A program made the translations under genes and the position numbers. This document shows positions 8,204 through 16,270 of a stretch of 33,405 bases of DNA, in pieces. The notes under the pieces were generated by a model. The model did no database searches, had not been told where the DNA came from, and worked only from the letters and a program-made list of their open reading frames with translations. This stretch comes from Sedimentisphaerales bacterium (GTDB taxonomy: Bacteria; Planctomycetota; Phycisphaerae; Sedimentisphaerales; Anaerobacaceae): NCBI GenBank assembly GCA_016934255.1, contig JAFGTG010000218.1:1-33405 (forward strand). Reading direction: 5' to 3'. The number at the start of each line of letters is the position of its first letter. Position 1 is the first letter of the stretch.

Positions 8204-9321
8204 CGTATTTCGTCCTCATTTTTTTCGTAAAATTCAAGTATCGTACGAGCAACATACTCTATTTGTTCCGGTGTCAACTCAGCATAAATCGGTAACGACA
8301 ACACCTCGCCGCACAGCCTCTCGGCCACCGGCATATCCCCCTGAGAATAACCGAGATCGCTAAAGCAATCCTGCAGGTGCAACGGCTTTGGATAAAAGAT
8401 CGCAGAGCCAATCCCATTATCGGCCAGAAACTGCTGCAACTTATCCCGTTCGGGCGCTACGATGGTATATTGGTGATAAATACATCTATTGTTGGCATTT
8501 ATCCTCGGCGTTTTAACCGGCGAGTCGGATAAAAAACGGTCATAAAGAGCCGCGTGCCGTCTGCGTTTTTCATTCCATTGGCCGAGATATTTGAGTTTAA
8601 CATCCAGGACGGCGCCTTGGATGCCGTCCAGGCGAAAATTACCGCCGACAACGTGATAGAAATATCGCGGCTTTTGTCCGTGATCGCGCAACGCTCTGAT
8701 CTGTCCGGCCAACCCATCGTTATTCGTCGTGACCAGACCACCGTCACCGAAAGCGCCGAGGTTCTTGGTCGGGTAGAACGAAAAACATCCGCAATCGCCG
8801 AAGTTCCCGGCTTTCACGCCGTCCTGGACGGCGCCGATGGCCTGAGCGGCATCTTCGATCACCACCAGATTATGCCGCCGGGCCATGTCCAAAATGGGCT
8901 TCATCTGAGCCACCTGCCCGAATAGATGCACGGGAATAATCGCCCGTGTTTTTTCTGTGATCTGAGGCTCGATTTTCGCCGGGTCGATGTTGAAAGAATC
9001 CGGATCGACATCGACGAAAACGGGCTTCGCTCCGAGCCGAACAACAGAGCCCGCCGTGGCAAAAAAAGTAAAAGGCGTCGTAATCACTTCGTCACCCGGT
9101 TTGATGCCCAACGCCATCAGGCTCGCCAATAAAGCATCCGTACCGCTCGATACGCCGATGGCATGTTTCACACCGCAATAGGCGGCGACGTTTCTTTCAA
9201 ATTGCGCCACGGCCGGTCCGAGCGCAAACGCCTGACTCTCACAGACATTGTCGATAGCCCGTTTGACTTCGTCTTGAATCGTTTTATATTGTGCTTTTAA
9301 ATCTAATAATGGAACCTGCAT
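8197..9321 (-). CDS. DegT/DnrJ/EryC1/StrS-family PLP-dependent sugar aminotransferase
   Basis: A 374-residue protein of fold-type I. The PLP-binding lysine is Lys186 in SFYPTKNLGAFGDGG. Asp157 in VVIEDAAQA contacts the PLP ring nitrogen, and GVSSGTDAL (56-64) binds the phosphate. These positions match the sugar aminotransferase family that transfers an amino group from glutamate to a keto-sugar nucleotide (WbpE, WlbC, PglE and relatives). Which amino sugar is made cannot be told; C3 amination of a UDP-hexuronate would fit the neighbouring epimerase. GGAG lies 5 bases before the ATG. It is the first gene of the minus-strand glycan operon and overlaps the NusG-like gene by 7 bases. A well-formed promoter at 9498-9526 leaves a leader of about 170 bases. 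Confidence 0.9.
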   Translation of the reverse strand: MQVPLLDLKAQYKTIQDEVKRAIDNVCESQAFALGPAVAQFERNVAAYCGVKHAIGVSSGTDALLASLMALGIKPGDEVITTPFTFFATAGSVVRLGAKPVFVDVDPDSFNIDPAKIEPQITEKTRAIIPVHLFGQVAQMKPILDMARRHNLVVIEDAAQAIGAVQDGVKAGNFGDCGCFSFYPTKNLGAFGDGGLVTTNNDGLAGQIRALRDHGQKPRYFYHVVGGNFRLDGIQGAVLDVKLKYLGQWNEKRRRHAALYDRFLSDSPVKTPRINANNRCIYHQYTIVAPERDKLQQFLADNGIGSAIFYPKPLHLQDCFSDLGYSQGDMPVAERLCGEVLSLPIYAELTPEQIEYVARTILEFYEKNEDEIRC

Positions 9322-9497
9322 TCATACTCCGTAAATTCGCTTGCTTTGCTCTGACGACTATCTTCGAGGCATCGCTTGACTAAAACACCGACGACAATCT
9401 CCTTATTGTCAATTCTTATCTTTGACTAATCCATAAAAGCCAACCACACCCATTTTGATAATTACACACAATAATCCCTAATCCCGAAGGGAATAAG

Positions 9498-9526
9498 AAC
9501 ATACCTGAATTCAAATAAAATGTCAA
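9498..9526 (-). promoter_or_regulatory. Sigma-70-type promoter for the glycan operon
   Basis: On the minus strand, TTGACA (9521-9526) and TATGTT (9498-9503) are separated by exactly 17 bases. Transcription would begin near 9491, giving a leader of about 170 bases before the aminotransferase ATG, long enough to carry a site for the operon's own NusG-like protein. Confidence 0.6.
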
Positions 9527-9550
9527 AAGAATTGGGCGAAGAATTAAATA

Positions 9551-9579
9551 TTGACTATTTTCCGCTTTAAATGACAATA
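9551..9579 (+). promoter_or_regulatory. Possible promoter of the ATP-grasp gene
   Basis: TTGACT at 9551-9556 and ACAATA at 9574-9579 with a 17-base spacer. The -10 element is only a moderate match. A start near 9586 would leave a leader of about 84 bases before the preferred ATG at 9670. Confidence 0.4.
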
Positions 9580-9669
9580 AACATGTTTAGAAACGTATTC
9601 AGGAACGACAGACAATCGAAAGCTTGTCCCGCCCTCGGCCAGAAGCTCGGGCCGAAGGGAGCGAAGTCG

Positions 9670-10671
9670 ATGGATCGAAAATCAAAGACTCGATATAACG
9701 TGAACGTTCTCTTTACCTGTATCGGCCGGCGCGTCTCGCTGCTTGAAAGCTTCCGCCGGGCGGCACGGCAACTGAAGATCGACGCGTTATTTTTGGGCAC
9801 GGATACGACCGAATTGAGTTCCGCCCTGCAACTGTGTGACAAACGTTTTCTGGTTAAACCCACAACGCATCCCGGCTATATCAACGAATTACTGTCGATC
9901 GTTAAAACCAATCACGTGAAATTGCTCATTCCAACAGTTGATCTGGATCTCAAATGCCTGGCACTAAACAAGCCAAAATTCACCGCTCTTAATTGTCGCG
10001 CCCTCGTCTCGGATCCGGATGTGATCGATCTTTGTCAGGACAAACGAAAAACGTATAAGTTCTTACGAAAAAACAACTTCGATACCCCCTTAACCGTAAG
10101 TATCCGAACGGCTTTATCAAAAAATAAATCAGAAATTAAATATCCCGTGTTTGTGAAACCCTGGGACGGCTATGCCAGTAAGGGAAACATCGTCGCCAAC
10201 AATCGCGACGAACTATCCTTCTATGCTAAAAAAATACCAAACGCCATCTGCCAGGAACTCGTCGAAGGCAATGAATATACCTGTGATGTTTATGTGGACT
10301 TCGATAAAAAAGTGCGTTGTGTTGTTCCAAGACGACGTATCGAAGTCAGAGTAGGCGAAGTCAGTAAAAGTCAAATCGTCAAAAATTCTCACATTATGGA
10401 TGAATCCGCCACATTAGTTGAAAAACTCGGGGCCGGGCCGGGTGTTATCACGTTACAATTGTTCCTTACCGGCGATAACAAAGTCACGTTCATCGAGATC
10501 AATCCGCGATTCGGGGGCGGCGTGCCGCTATCCATCAAGGCCGGCGCGAATTTCCCTAAATGGATATTGCAGGAGCTAACCGGCCAAAAACCTCGCATCC
10601 GCCCGGATGCTTTCAAAAATAACCTCATCATGCTCCGCTACGACAGTGAAGTCTGGCTGGAGGGGATTTGA
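9670..10671 (+). CDS. ATP-grasp ligase (CarB/PylC-like)
   Basis: A 333-residue ATP-grasp enzyme, a family that forms acyl-phosphate intermediates and ligates carboxylates to amines. An N-terminal Rossmann-like domain (VLFTCIGRRVSLLESF) is followed by the ATP-grasp core: YPVFVKPWDGYASKGN (lysine and glycine-rich loop), CQELVEGNEYTCDVYVD, and the metal-binding C-terminal motif FIEINPRFGGG in which Glu and Asn coordinate magnesium. The ATG at 9670 has AGGGAG 8 bases upstream and opens directly onto the family's first strand. An upstream in-frame ATG at 9571 would add 33 non-conserved residues and translate a hairpin. Relatives occur in capsule and peptide-like natural product clusters. The gene converges with the ParE toxin gene with only 2 bases between stops. 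Substrates unknown. Confidence 0.85.
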   Translation: MDRKSKTRYNVNVLFTCIGRRVSLLESFRRAARQLKIDALFLGTDTTELSSALQLCDKRFLVKPTTHPGYINELLSIVKTNHVKLLIPTVDLDLKCLALNKPKFTALNCRALVSDPDVIDLCQDKRKTYKFLRKNNFDTPLTVSIRTALSKNKSEIKYPVFVKPWDGYASKGNIVANNRDELSFYAKKIPNAICQELVEGNEYTCDVYVDFDKKVRCVVPRRRIEVRVGEVSKSQIVKNSHIMDESATLVEKLGAGPGVITLQLFLTGDNKVTFIEINPRFGGGVPLSIKAGANFPKWILQELTGQKPRIRPDAFKNNLIMLRYDSEVWLEGI

Positions 10672-10673
10672 TA

Positions 10674-10973
10674 TTAAATCGAATTCACTCTTTGCTTCCA
10701 GTGATCAGGGTGTCTATGAAGATGACTCACGGCAACAATGAGAATGTAATCTGTACGAACTTGGTAGATCACTCCATAAGGAAATCTATCTGTTCTGCAT
10801 CTACGCGTTCTTTTTGAAATGGGACTCCATGCTTTAGGATATTGCAATATACGTGAAAGGGTTCTTTTGATCTCAAGGGCAAATCTGAAAACGAGACCTT
10901 CGCTCTGTTCGTTATAGAAAGCAATCGCTTCTGCTAATTCCTGTTTTGCCGGATCGAGAAACTCAATTCTCAT
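10674..10973 (-). CDS. RelE/ParE-family toxin
   Basis: A 99-residue protein of ParE fold: LDPAKQELAEAIAFYNEQSEGLVFRFALEIKRTLSRILQYP, then the strand pair CRTDRFPYGVIYQVRTDYILIVAVSHLHRHPDHWKQR. ParE toxins usually poison DNA gyrase and RelE relatives cleave mRNA; the sequence fits the ParE branch that pairs with small addiction-module antitoxins. The ATG overlaps the stop of the antitoxin gene by 4 bases (ATGA), the usual coupling in such pairs. It lies at a convergent junction with the ATP-grasp gene. The ORF is complete; activity is not shown. Confidence 0.9.
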   Translation of the reverse strand: MRIEFLDPAKQELAEAIAFYNEQSEGLVFRFALEIKRTLSRILQYPKAWSPISKRTRRCRTDRFPYGVIYQVRTDYILIVAVSHLHRHPDHWKQRVNSI

Positions 10974-11203
10974 TTATTTGCCTGATGATCGATCTCTTTA
11001 AAAACGTCTGAAGCGGGTGTTGATCCTATATCTCCCTGGTCAAATGCATCGATTCGGTCTTCGGCTTCTTTTGCCCAAGCATTGTCAATGTCTTTATCGG
11101 CTGGAAATTCAAAGCTGGCTAATATCTTTTCGACAAGTTCTGCTCTATCAACAGGTGGAAGATTAAGCACATCTTTTAATATCTGTTGGGTATGTGGCGT
11201 CAT
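10970..11203 (-). CDS. Addiction-module antitoxin (short helical type)
   Basis: A 77-residue acidic helical protein, MTPHTQQILKDVLNLPPVDRAELVEKILASF, continuing to a low-complexity acidic tail. The LPPVDRAELVEKLL-type phrase is the hallmark of the putative addiction-module component family that neutralises ParE-like toxins. The ATG at 11203 is chosen because GGAG lies 7 bases upstream and the family begins here; an in-frame extension to 11242 has no ribosome site. It precedes and overlaps the toxin gene. A promoter candidate is at 11233-11261. Confidence 0.88.
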   Translation of the reverse strand: MTPHTQQILKDVLNLPPVDRAELVEKILASFEFPADKDIDNAWAKEAEDRIDAFDQGDIGSTPASDVFKEIDHQANK

Positions 11204-11232
11204 GACATAACTCCAATGACTACATTGTTTTA

Positions 11233-11261
11233 ATAATACCACAAATTCTAATAGAAAGCAA
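11233..11261 (-). promoter_or_regulatory. Candidate promoter of the toxin-antitoxin pair
   Basis: Minus-strand TTGCTT (11256-11261) and TATTAT (11233-11238) with a 17-base spacer, placed 30 bases before the antitoxin ATG and just after the end of the isomerase gene. It would make the pair independent of the upstream operon. Confidence 0.45.
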
Positions 11262-11275
11262 TGGTCAATCGTTAA

Positions 11276-12223
11276 TCATAGTGTAACAATGAGATATTGC
11301 GTATCGTCGTAAAAACGGATGGCGCCTTCATACGCTGCGGGGATCAGCAGGCAATCGCCGGCGCGGAAATCCACTTTTTCCATACCGGTTTTCAGGATCG
11401 TCCCGCAGCCGGACAGGAAAATCAGGGTTTTTACCTTACCGGCCGAAAGTAAAACCTCACAGCTCCGGGCCTGATGGCCTTTATCGACTGTAAAGTACTC
11501 GGATTCCACCAAACTGCCGATCCGTGTCACGGGAAGATCGTCGCTCGATTGATCGAAATGGATACTCTCCAAAGCTTGTTCGATATGGAGCTCTCGCGGA
11601 TTTCCCGCGTCATCAACCCGGTTCCAATCGAACACACGGTACGTCGTATCTGACGGCGTCTGAATCTCCGCAATCAACAAACCCGCACCAATCGCATGCG
11701 CCGTCCCGGCGGGCAAAAAATGACACTCGCCTTCCCGGACCTCAATCTTTGTAAGCAGATCCGCCACACTACCTTGCTTGATAGTCTCGGCAAATTGCTC
11801 TTTGGTCACTCCCTCTTTCAATCCCTTGTAGATCACCGCCCCCGGCTCGGCGGAAATCACATACCAGCATTCGGTCTTCGGCGCCCCCTCGCCCGTCCGC
11901 CGGCACGTCTCTCGGTCGGGATGCACCTGCACGCTCAGCACGTCCTGGCAATCCAAGAGCTTAATCAGCAGGGGAAATTCCCCTAAAAAGCCTTCAAATC
12001 CTATGATCTCTTCCGAAAATTCCTGAATCGCCGAGGCAAGCGTCCGCCCGGCCAGCTCGCCGTTGGCGATCACCGATTTATCCCCCGGCAGATCGGCCAA
12101 TTCCCAGCTTTCCCCGATCTTCTCACCGCCCGGCAATTCTTTGCCGAACACCTCATGCAGTTTCCGCCCCCCCCAAATCCGCCGCTTATAAATCGGCTCA
12201 AATTTCAATGGGTACACTTTCAT
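11276..12223 (-). CDS. manA: Mannose-6-phosphate isomerase, class I
   Basis: Zinc enzyme interconverting fructose 6-phosphate and mannose 6-phosphate, the entry to GDP-mannose and mannose-containing glycans. The 315-residue length fits the short (Firmicutes-type) class I family. Metal ligands are visible: Gln99 and His101 in VQVHPD, Glu118 in KTECWYV, and His176 in PAGTAHAIG. The active-site segment TYRVFDWNR is at about 194-202. The ATG at 12223 starts with the family's usual MKVYPLKFEPIYKRRIWGG; an upstream TTG at 12274 would add 17 unrelated residues. It lies 54 bases after the NHL-repeat gene on the same strand. All active-site residues appear intact. Confidence 0.93.
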   Translation of the reverse strand: MKVYPLKFEPIYKRRIWGGRKLHEVFGKELPGGEKIGESWELADLPGDKSVIANGELAGRTLASAIQEFSEEIIGFEGFLGEFPLLIKLLDCQDVLSVQVHPDRETCRRTGEGAPKTECWYVISAEPGAVIYKGLKEGVTKEQFAETIKQGSVADLLTKIEVREGECHFLPAGTAHAIGAGLLIAEIQTPSDTTYRVFDWNRVDDAGNPRELHIEQALESIHFDQSSDDLPVTRIGSLVESEYFTVDKGHQARSCEVLLSAGKVKTLIFLSGCGTILKTGMEKVDFRAGDCLLIPAAYEGAIRFYDDTQYLIVTL

Positions 12224-12277
12224 CGCGCCAATTTTACAGAAACGCCGCCGTCCCGTCCAATCCAATCCGACCAATTC

Positions 12278-14902
12278 TCAGGGTGAGTGAACAGGGGCAA
12301 ATTTCTGGATTCTGTGATTGTGGCTATCACTTACGAAAACATTACCTTCCGCATCCACAGCAATGCCCAAGGGTACGTTGAACTGGCCTGGAGCTTCGCC
12401 AAATTCGCCCCACTGGATTAGGAATTTGCCGTCGGTCGTGAATTTCTGGATACGGTGATTGTCGCTATCGGCGACAAAGACATTTCTTTCTTTGTCGACC
12501 GCCACTGCTGCCGGAAAGTGAAATTCACCGTCGCCGCTCCCTACTCTTCCCCATTTAACAAGGAATCTGCCATTGGAATCGAACTTCTGGATGCGACAAT
12601 TTTGTCTGTCGCAGACATAGACATTGCCCACCTCATCCACGGCAATCCCTTCAGGCTCATTCAACTCGCCGTTGCCAAAACCTTTGCCCCCCCAATTCTT
12701 GATGAGGTGCCCATTACGATCAAACTTTGTTACAATATGTTCGATTGTATCCGCGACATAGACATTATCTTTTGAATCCACGGTAATCGATATCGGATAA
12801 TCACGTGCCTTCGACTCTTCGTCGTAATCTCTCCACTGCCACTGCATCGCAAATTGACCGTCCGATCTAAATTTCTGGATAAAAGGCTTGGCGCGATATC
12901 GACTAGTGTTGACCAAGGAACAAACATAAACGCTGCCGGAAGTGTCTATGGCGACATCCCTGGGACCACAGAAGAACTGTTTTGGGCCCCACTTAGCAAT
13001 CTGAAACTTACCAATCACCTTCCAAGTCGATGAAAGCTTCCAGATTTCTGGCCCATTGTGTACATATAAGTTACCGTCTCCATCAACAGTTATCCTTCCC
13101 GGTGTTCTGCGTAGATCGGACAGCAAATCTGATCTTTCCGTAGGCCAAGCGCTTAATACTTTTCCTTCCGAGTCGAATTCATTAATACGTGCATTACCTA
13201 GGTCAGTCGCGAAGAGGTGGCCCGTCTTGTCGGTGCATATGTCCGAAAAGACTCCTCCATCCTCTGCCCTAATCGTAGCGACCTGATCCCCCTTCGAATC
13301 GAACTTCGCGATCCGGCTACCATCGTGATCTATTGCGTAAATGTCGCCGCTGGTGTCACAAGTAATGCGATCGACAACTGAAACACTCCAAGTAGTTGTG
13401 AAGGCACCGGTTGGGTCGAATTTCTGGATGCGGCACTTCTCCGCTTCTGGGCCACCCGGCTGATCAAGGACATAGATGTTGCCCGATCCGTCCAAAGCTA
13501 TTGAGCCGGGATATGTGAATTCTCCCTTTCCGACGCCTCGCATGCCCCATTTTGTAAGGAAGGTCCCATTTGGATCAAACTTCTGGATCCTGTGATTGTC
13601 TTTGTCCGCCACATAGACGTTGCCCAAAGGATCAACAGCTATATCGCTGGGGTGTCGGAACTCGCCATCCTTCTCGCCCATCCAACCCCATTTCTTCACA
13701 AACTCACCTTTCCTATTGATCTTGTACACTTGGTCAATAGCCATCAGCGTTATGTACAAATTGGCTGATTTGTCTGTAGCTATGCCACTGATCGTCATCC
13801 AGTAATTCGTATCCCATTGGTCCAAGAACTGACCCTCTGAATTGAATCTCTGAATCCCGTTGTCGGCAGCGAGAAGATTTCCTTCAGAATCGATCGCCAC
13901 GCCTTGCGGAGAATTAACATGTCCATGGCGAGCGTCAAAGATTCCCCATTGCTCCAGAGACTTGCCTAAAGAATCGAATCGCAAAACTCTGTGTTGCCAT
14001 TGTTGTGTGACATAGACAAAGCCGTGATTGTCAACAGCAATGCGCCTATTTGTTGAAGCATCTGGTTTCCATTTTTCAAGGAATTGTCCGCCCGAAGTGA
14101 ACTTCTGGACAGATTGAAGATCAAGCACATATACATTGCCCGCCGCATCAAACGCAATGGACTGTGGCATCCTGAACTGGCCATCCTTACTTCCGAGATC
14201 GCCCCATTTGTGTAGGAACTTTCCATTCGGATCAAACTTCTGGACGCGATGATTCCCACTATCCGCAACGTATATATCGCCTTGTTTATCAATGGCTATT
14301 GTCTCAGCTATTTGGAACTGGCCATCGGCAACACCGAAATCACCCCACTGAGTCAGGAAGTTCCCGTCGGACGAGTATCTCTCAATGCGGACGGAGCCCT
14401 TTTGCTTTGAACCCGGCATATAGTCGGCTGCCAGTACATAGACATCTTCCGTCGGGCTGAAAGCTACATCAACAAGAAGCTCAAACGTGTCAACGTCTGG
14501 TCCTTGCCTTTCAAACATCCCTATGAATTCTCCGTATGGAGTGAATTTTTGTATTCGGCTGTACTCCCACTTATCGCGATCCCAGTCCACGACATAGACG
14601 ATTCCTGAACTGTCTGTCTTAATGCTAACGATGCTTTGGAACTGACCATCTCCTTTACCGGGATTGCCCCACTGGGTGATAAATCTACCTTCGCTATCAA
14701 ATTTCTTGACGAGGTAGTTTCCGAGGTCGCCGACATAGACATTTCCAGACTCGTCAACAGCAACTGCCCATGGGTGGTAGAAGTGCCATCCCCGGGGCGC
14801 TTCAGGCCAGATTCTCACTACGCGGTACTCCTCATTTGCTGAGATTGCACTCGAGGATACTCCAAGCATTACAAGAATGATGAAAAGGTCCTTAGCACGC
14901 AT
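12278..14902 (-). CDS. Secreted NHL-repeat protein (18 NHL units)
   Basis: An 874-residue exported protein. A signal peptide (MRAKDLFIILVMLGVSSSAISA) is followed almost entirely by NHL repeats. I count 18 units of the form VAVDxxGNVYVADxxNHRIQKFDxxGxFLxxWG, enough for three six-bladed propellers. The first and last four units are closest to consensus and the middle ones are diverged. NHL propellers bind proteins, RNA or carbohydrates, or act as lyases; no catalytic signature is seen here. AGGAG lies 8 bases before the ATG at 14902; an in-frame start at 14932 would push the signal peptide inward. It follows the anti-sigma gene by 36 bases, so it is likely produced with, or is a target of, that sigma factor. 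Confidence 0.9.
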   Translation of the reverse strand: MRAKDLFIILVMLGVSSSAISANEEYRVVRIWPEAPRGWHFYHPWAVAVDESGNVYVGDLGNYLVKKFDSEGRFITQWGNPGKGDGQFQSIVSIKTDSSGIVYVVDWDRDKWEYSRIQKFTPYGEFIGMFERQGPDVDTFELLVDVAFSPTEDVYVLAADYMPGSKQKGSVRIERYSSDGNFLTQWGDFGVADGQFQIAETIAIDKQGDIYVADSGNHRVQKFDPNGKFLHKWGDLGSKDGQFRMPQSIAFDAAGNVYVLDLQSVQKFTSGGQFLEKWKPDASTNRRIAVDNHGFVYVTQQWQHRVLRFDSLGKSLEQWGIFDARHGHVNSPQGVAIDSEGNLLAADNGIQRFNSEGQFLDQWDTNYWMTISGIATDKSANLYITLMAIDQVYKINRKGEFVKKWGWMGEKDGEFRHPSDIAVDPLGNVYVADKDNHRIQKFDPNGTFLTKWGMRGVGKGEFTYPGSIALDGSGNIYVLDQPGGPEAEKCRIQKFDPTGAFTTTWSVSVVDRITCDTSGDIYAIDHDGSRIAKFDSKGDQVATIRAEDGGVFSDICTDKTGHLFATDLGNARINEFDSEGKVLSAWPTERSDLLSDLRRTPGRITVDGDGNLYVHNGPEIWKLSSTWKVIGKFQIAKWGPKQFFCGPRDVAIDTSGSVYVCSLVNTSRYRAKPFIQKFRSDGQFAMQWQWRDYDEESKARDYPISITVDSKDNVYVADTIEHIVTKFDRNGHLIKNWGGKGFGNGELNEPEGIAVDEVGNVYVCDRQNCRIQKFDSNGRFLVKWGRVGSGDGEFHFPAAVAVDKERNVFVADSDNHRIQKFTTDGKFLIQWGEFGEAPGQFNVPLGIAVDAEGNVFVSDSHNHRIQKFAPVHSP

Positions 14903-14938
14903 TTTCTTAGCTCCTGCAATAAATGAGAACACTTATTG

Positions 14939-15514
14939 TCACAGTCCGTTATGTTCTGCTGGGAAAAAGGCCGACCTTGGTGAAGCAGACCTATCAATCC
15001 GTTCTTCCAGTTCCTGCATTCGAAAATAGAGAGCGGAGATCGCCTTCTGCTGTTTTTCCTGAGCCTCTTCAAGTTGTTCTTTCTCACGCGCAAGGGCAAT
15101 TTCTCGTTTAGACGTTTCCAACTCTTGCGTTAAGATTTCCACTTTTTTCGCCAGGCGGAAAGACACAATCCAGGACGCTGTGAGAAGAACCAAAGCAGCC
15201 AGACCGGTAACCCACGCCCGTCGGGGGAATCTGATCAATAATGGCACACTCGGTCGTTTAATTTCATCTTTCCGAGTCCCCCTCCGCTGAGAATCAGCTT
15301 GGACGACCTGCATTACTTCTTGTTCTACCCCACCGGGAATGTTTGGCACGTCAGTAGAGGCGAACTGCTTTCTAACGCGAAGCATGTCTTCATAAAAAGC
15401 CCTGCATACTGAGCAGTCCTTCAGATGTTCATCAATGAGTTTCTCATCGTCTTTGTTGCCTTCGTTGTCGAAAACAGCTACGAATCTTCTCTGACATTCA
15501 TCGCACGAAATCAT
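14939..15514 (-). CDS. Membrane anti-sigma factor with zinc-finger (zf-HC2-like)
   Basis: A 191-residue single-pass protein. An N-terminal anti-sigma zinc site is formed by Cys4 and Cys7 (SCDEC) and the His30-x3-Cys34-x2-Cys37 motif (HLKDCSVC). One membrane helix follows (AWVTGLAALVLLTASWIVSF, about 99-118). Then comes a long Glu/Lys/Gln-rich coiled coil (about 120-173), which would lie outside the membrane. Such proteins hold an ECF sigma factor at the membrane until a signal arrives. The ATG overlaps the sigma gene's stop by 4 bases (ATGA) and is preceded by GGGAGGT. The periplasmic coiled coil instead of a globular sensor domain is unusual and suggests partner-protein sensing. Confidence 0.9.
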   Translation of the reverse strand: MISCDECQRRFVAVFDNEGNKDDEKLIDEHLKDCSVCRAFYEDMLRVRKQFASTDVPNIPGGVEQEVMQVVQADSQRRGTRKDEIKRPSVPLLIRFPRRAWVTGLAALVLLTASWIVSFRLAKKVEILTQELETSKREIALAREKEQLEEAQEKQQKAISALYFRMQELEERIDRSASPRSAFFPAEHNGL

Positions 15515-16119
15515 TTGCTTACCTCCCGGTCGTGTGAATCTTTGCCCAAAAAATCTTCCCTCAGGGGCGCCAGCAATTTACGTAGTTTCCTGACCGCTTC
15601 GACTTTCCTTGAACTCACCGTGCCCACAGGACAGCCTAAGACATCCGCAATTTCCTTATAGGAAAATCTCTGCTCCTCGCTGAGGATGTAAACCAGTCTG
15701 TGCGGCTCCGGCAGATCGGCTATGGCTTTACCTATCGCTGCTGCGAGTTCATTGGCAACGGCCTGTTCAGATGAACCATTGGTTGAAATCAGATTCTCTG
15801 CAGAGTCCAGAAAATCGTCTCTGGAAGCATGTGTGAAGGTGATTCGGCACCGTTTCCTTTCATGCTCATTCAGAAAATGATTCTTCGCAATCTGAAAGAT
15901 GTATGTTGTGAATCTTCCCTTAGGGGCATATATAGTTCTACCTCTCCATAGCCTCAAAAATGTCTCTTGCGTGCAATCTCTGGCCTCTTCGACATCCCAT
16001 AACAGACGATAAAAAAAGCAAAAAATACGCCGCTCATAACGATTGAAAAGCTCCTCAAACGCAGAAATATTCCGGTCCTTAACAAAAGTCATCAGTTCTT
16101 CATCCGTATATTTTGACAT
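15511..16119 (-). CDS. ECF-family RNA polymerase sigma factor
   Basis: A 202-residue two-domain sigma factor. Region 2 is FEELFNRYERRIFCFFYRLLWDVEEARDCTQETFLRLWRG with the DxxQETF polymerase-binding motif. Region 4 is LPEPHRLVYILSEEQRFSYKEIADVLGCPVGTVSSRKVEAVRKL, a helix-turn-helix that reads the -35 element. The region between them (about 100-135) is a variable linker. The ATG at 16119 has GAGAAGG 8 bases upstream; a GTG at 16143 is possible but weaker. It is coupled to the anti-sigma gene by a 4-base overlap. An inverted repeat (ACATAGA/TCTATGT) lies just upstream and could be part of its control region. The usual prediction, untested, is that it activates its own operon and the NHL protein. 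Confidence 0.93.
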   Translation of the reverse strand: MSKYTDEELMTFVKDRNISAFEELFNRYERRIFCFFYRLLWDVEEARDCTQETFLRLWRGRTIYAPKGRFTTYIFQIAKNHFLNEHERKRCRITFTHASRDDFLDSAENLISTNGSSEQAVANELAAAIGKAIADLPEPHRLVYILSEEQRFSYKEIADVLGCPVGTVSSRKVEAVRKLRKLLAPLREDFLGKDSHDREVSK

Positions 16120-16141
16120 CAACGAAACCTTCTCCTGACTC

Positions 16142-16165
16142 ACATAGACGGCCTTCTATCTATGT
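16142..16165. promoter_or_regulatory. Inverted repeat upstream of the ECF sigma gene
   Basis: Perfect 7-base arms ACATAGA (16142-16148) and TCTATGT (16159-16165) with a 10-base spacer, ending 23 bases before the preferred sigma ATG. It could be an operator or a leader hairpin. No clear -35/-10 pair was assigned. Confidence 0.4.
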
Positions 16166-16270
16166 ATAACCGGAAAGAAATGGAAAAACTCACTTTTTAC
16201 GAAGTTTTTTTGGGATTTGTCCAGGAAGCCGGCAAGAATTCTCTCTTTGAAAGCTACCCGCCTCAGGAGA

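Larger units (their letters stand above)
9322..9669. other. Divergent intergenic region
   Basis: A 348-base gap between the aminotransferase operon (minus) and the ATP-grasp gene (plus). It holds a minus-strand promoter (9498-9526), a weaker plus-strand promoter (9551-9579), an inverted repeat GACAAT/ATTGTC enclosing AAGGAG on the minus strand (9393-9410) and a GC-rich hairpin next to the plus-strand ribosome site (about 9633-9660). No convincing gene is present. Confidence 0.6.
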
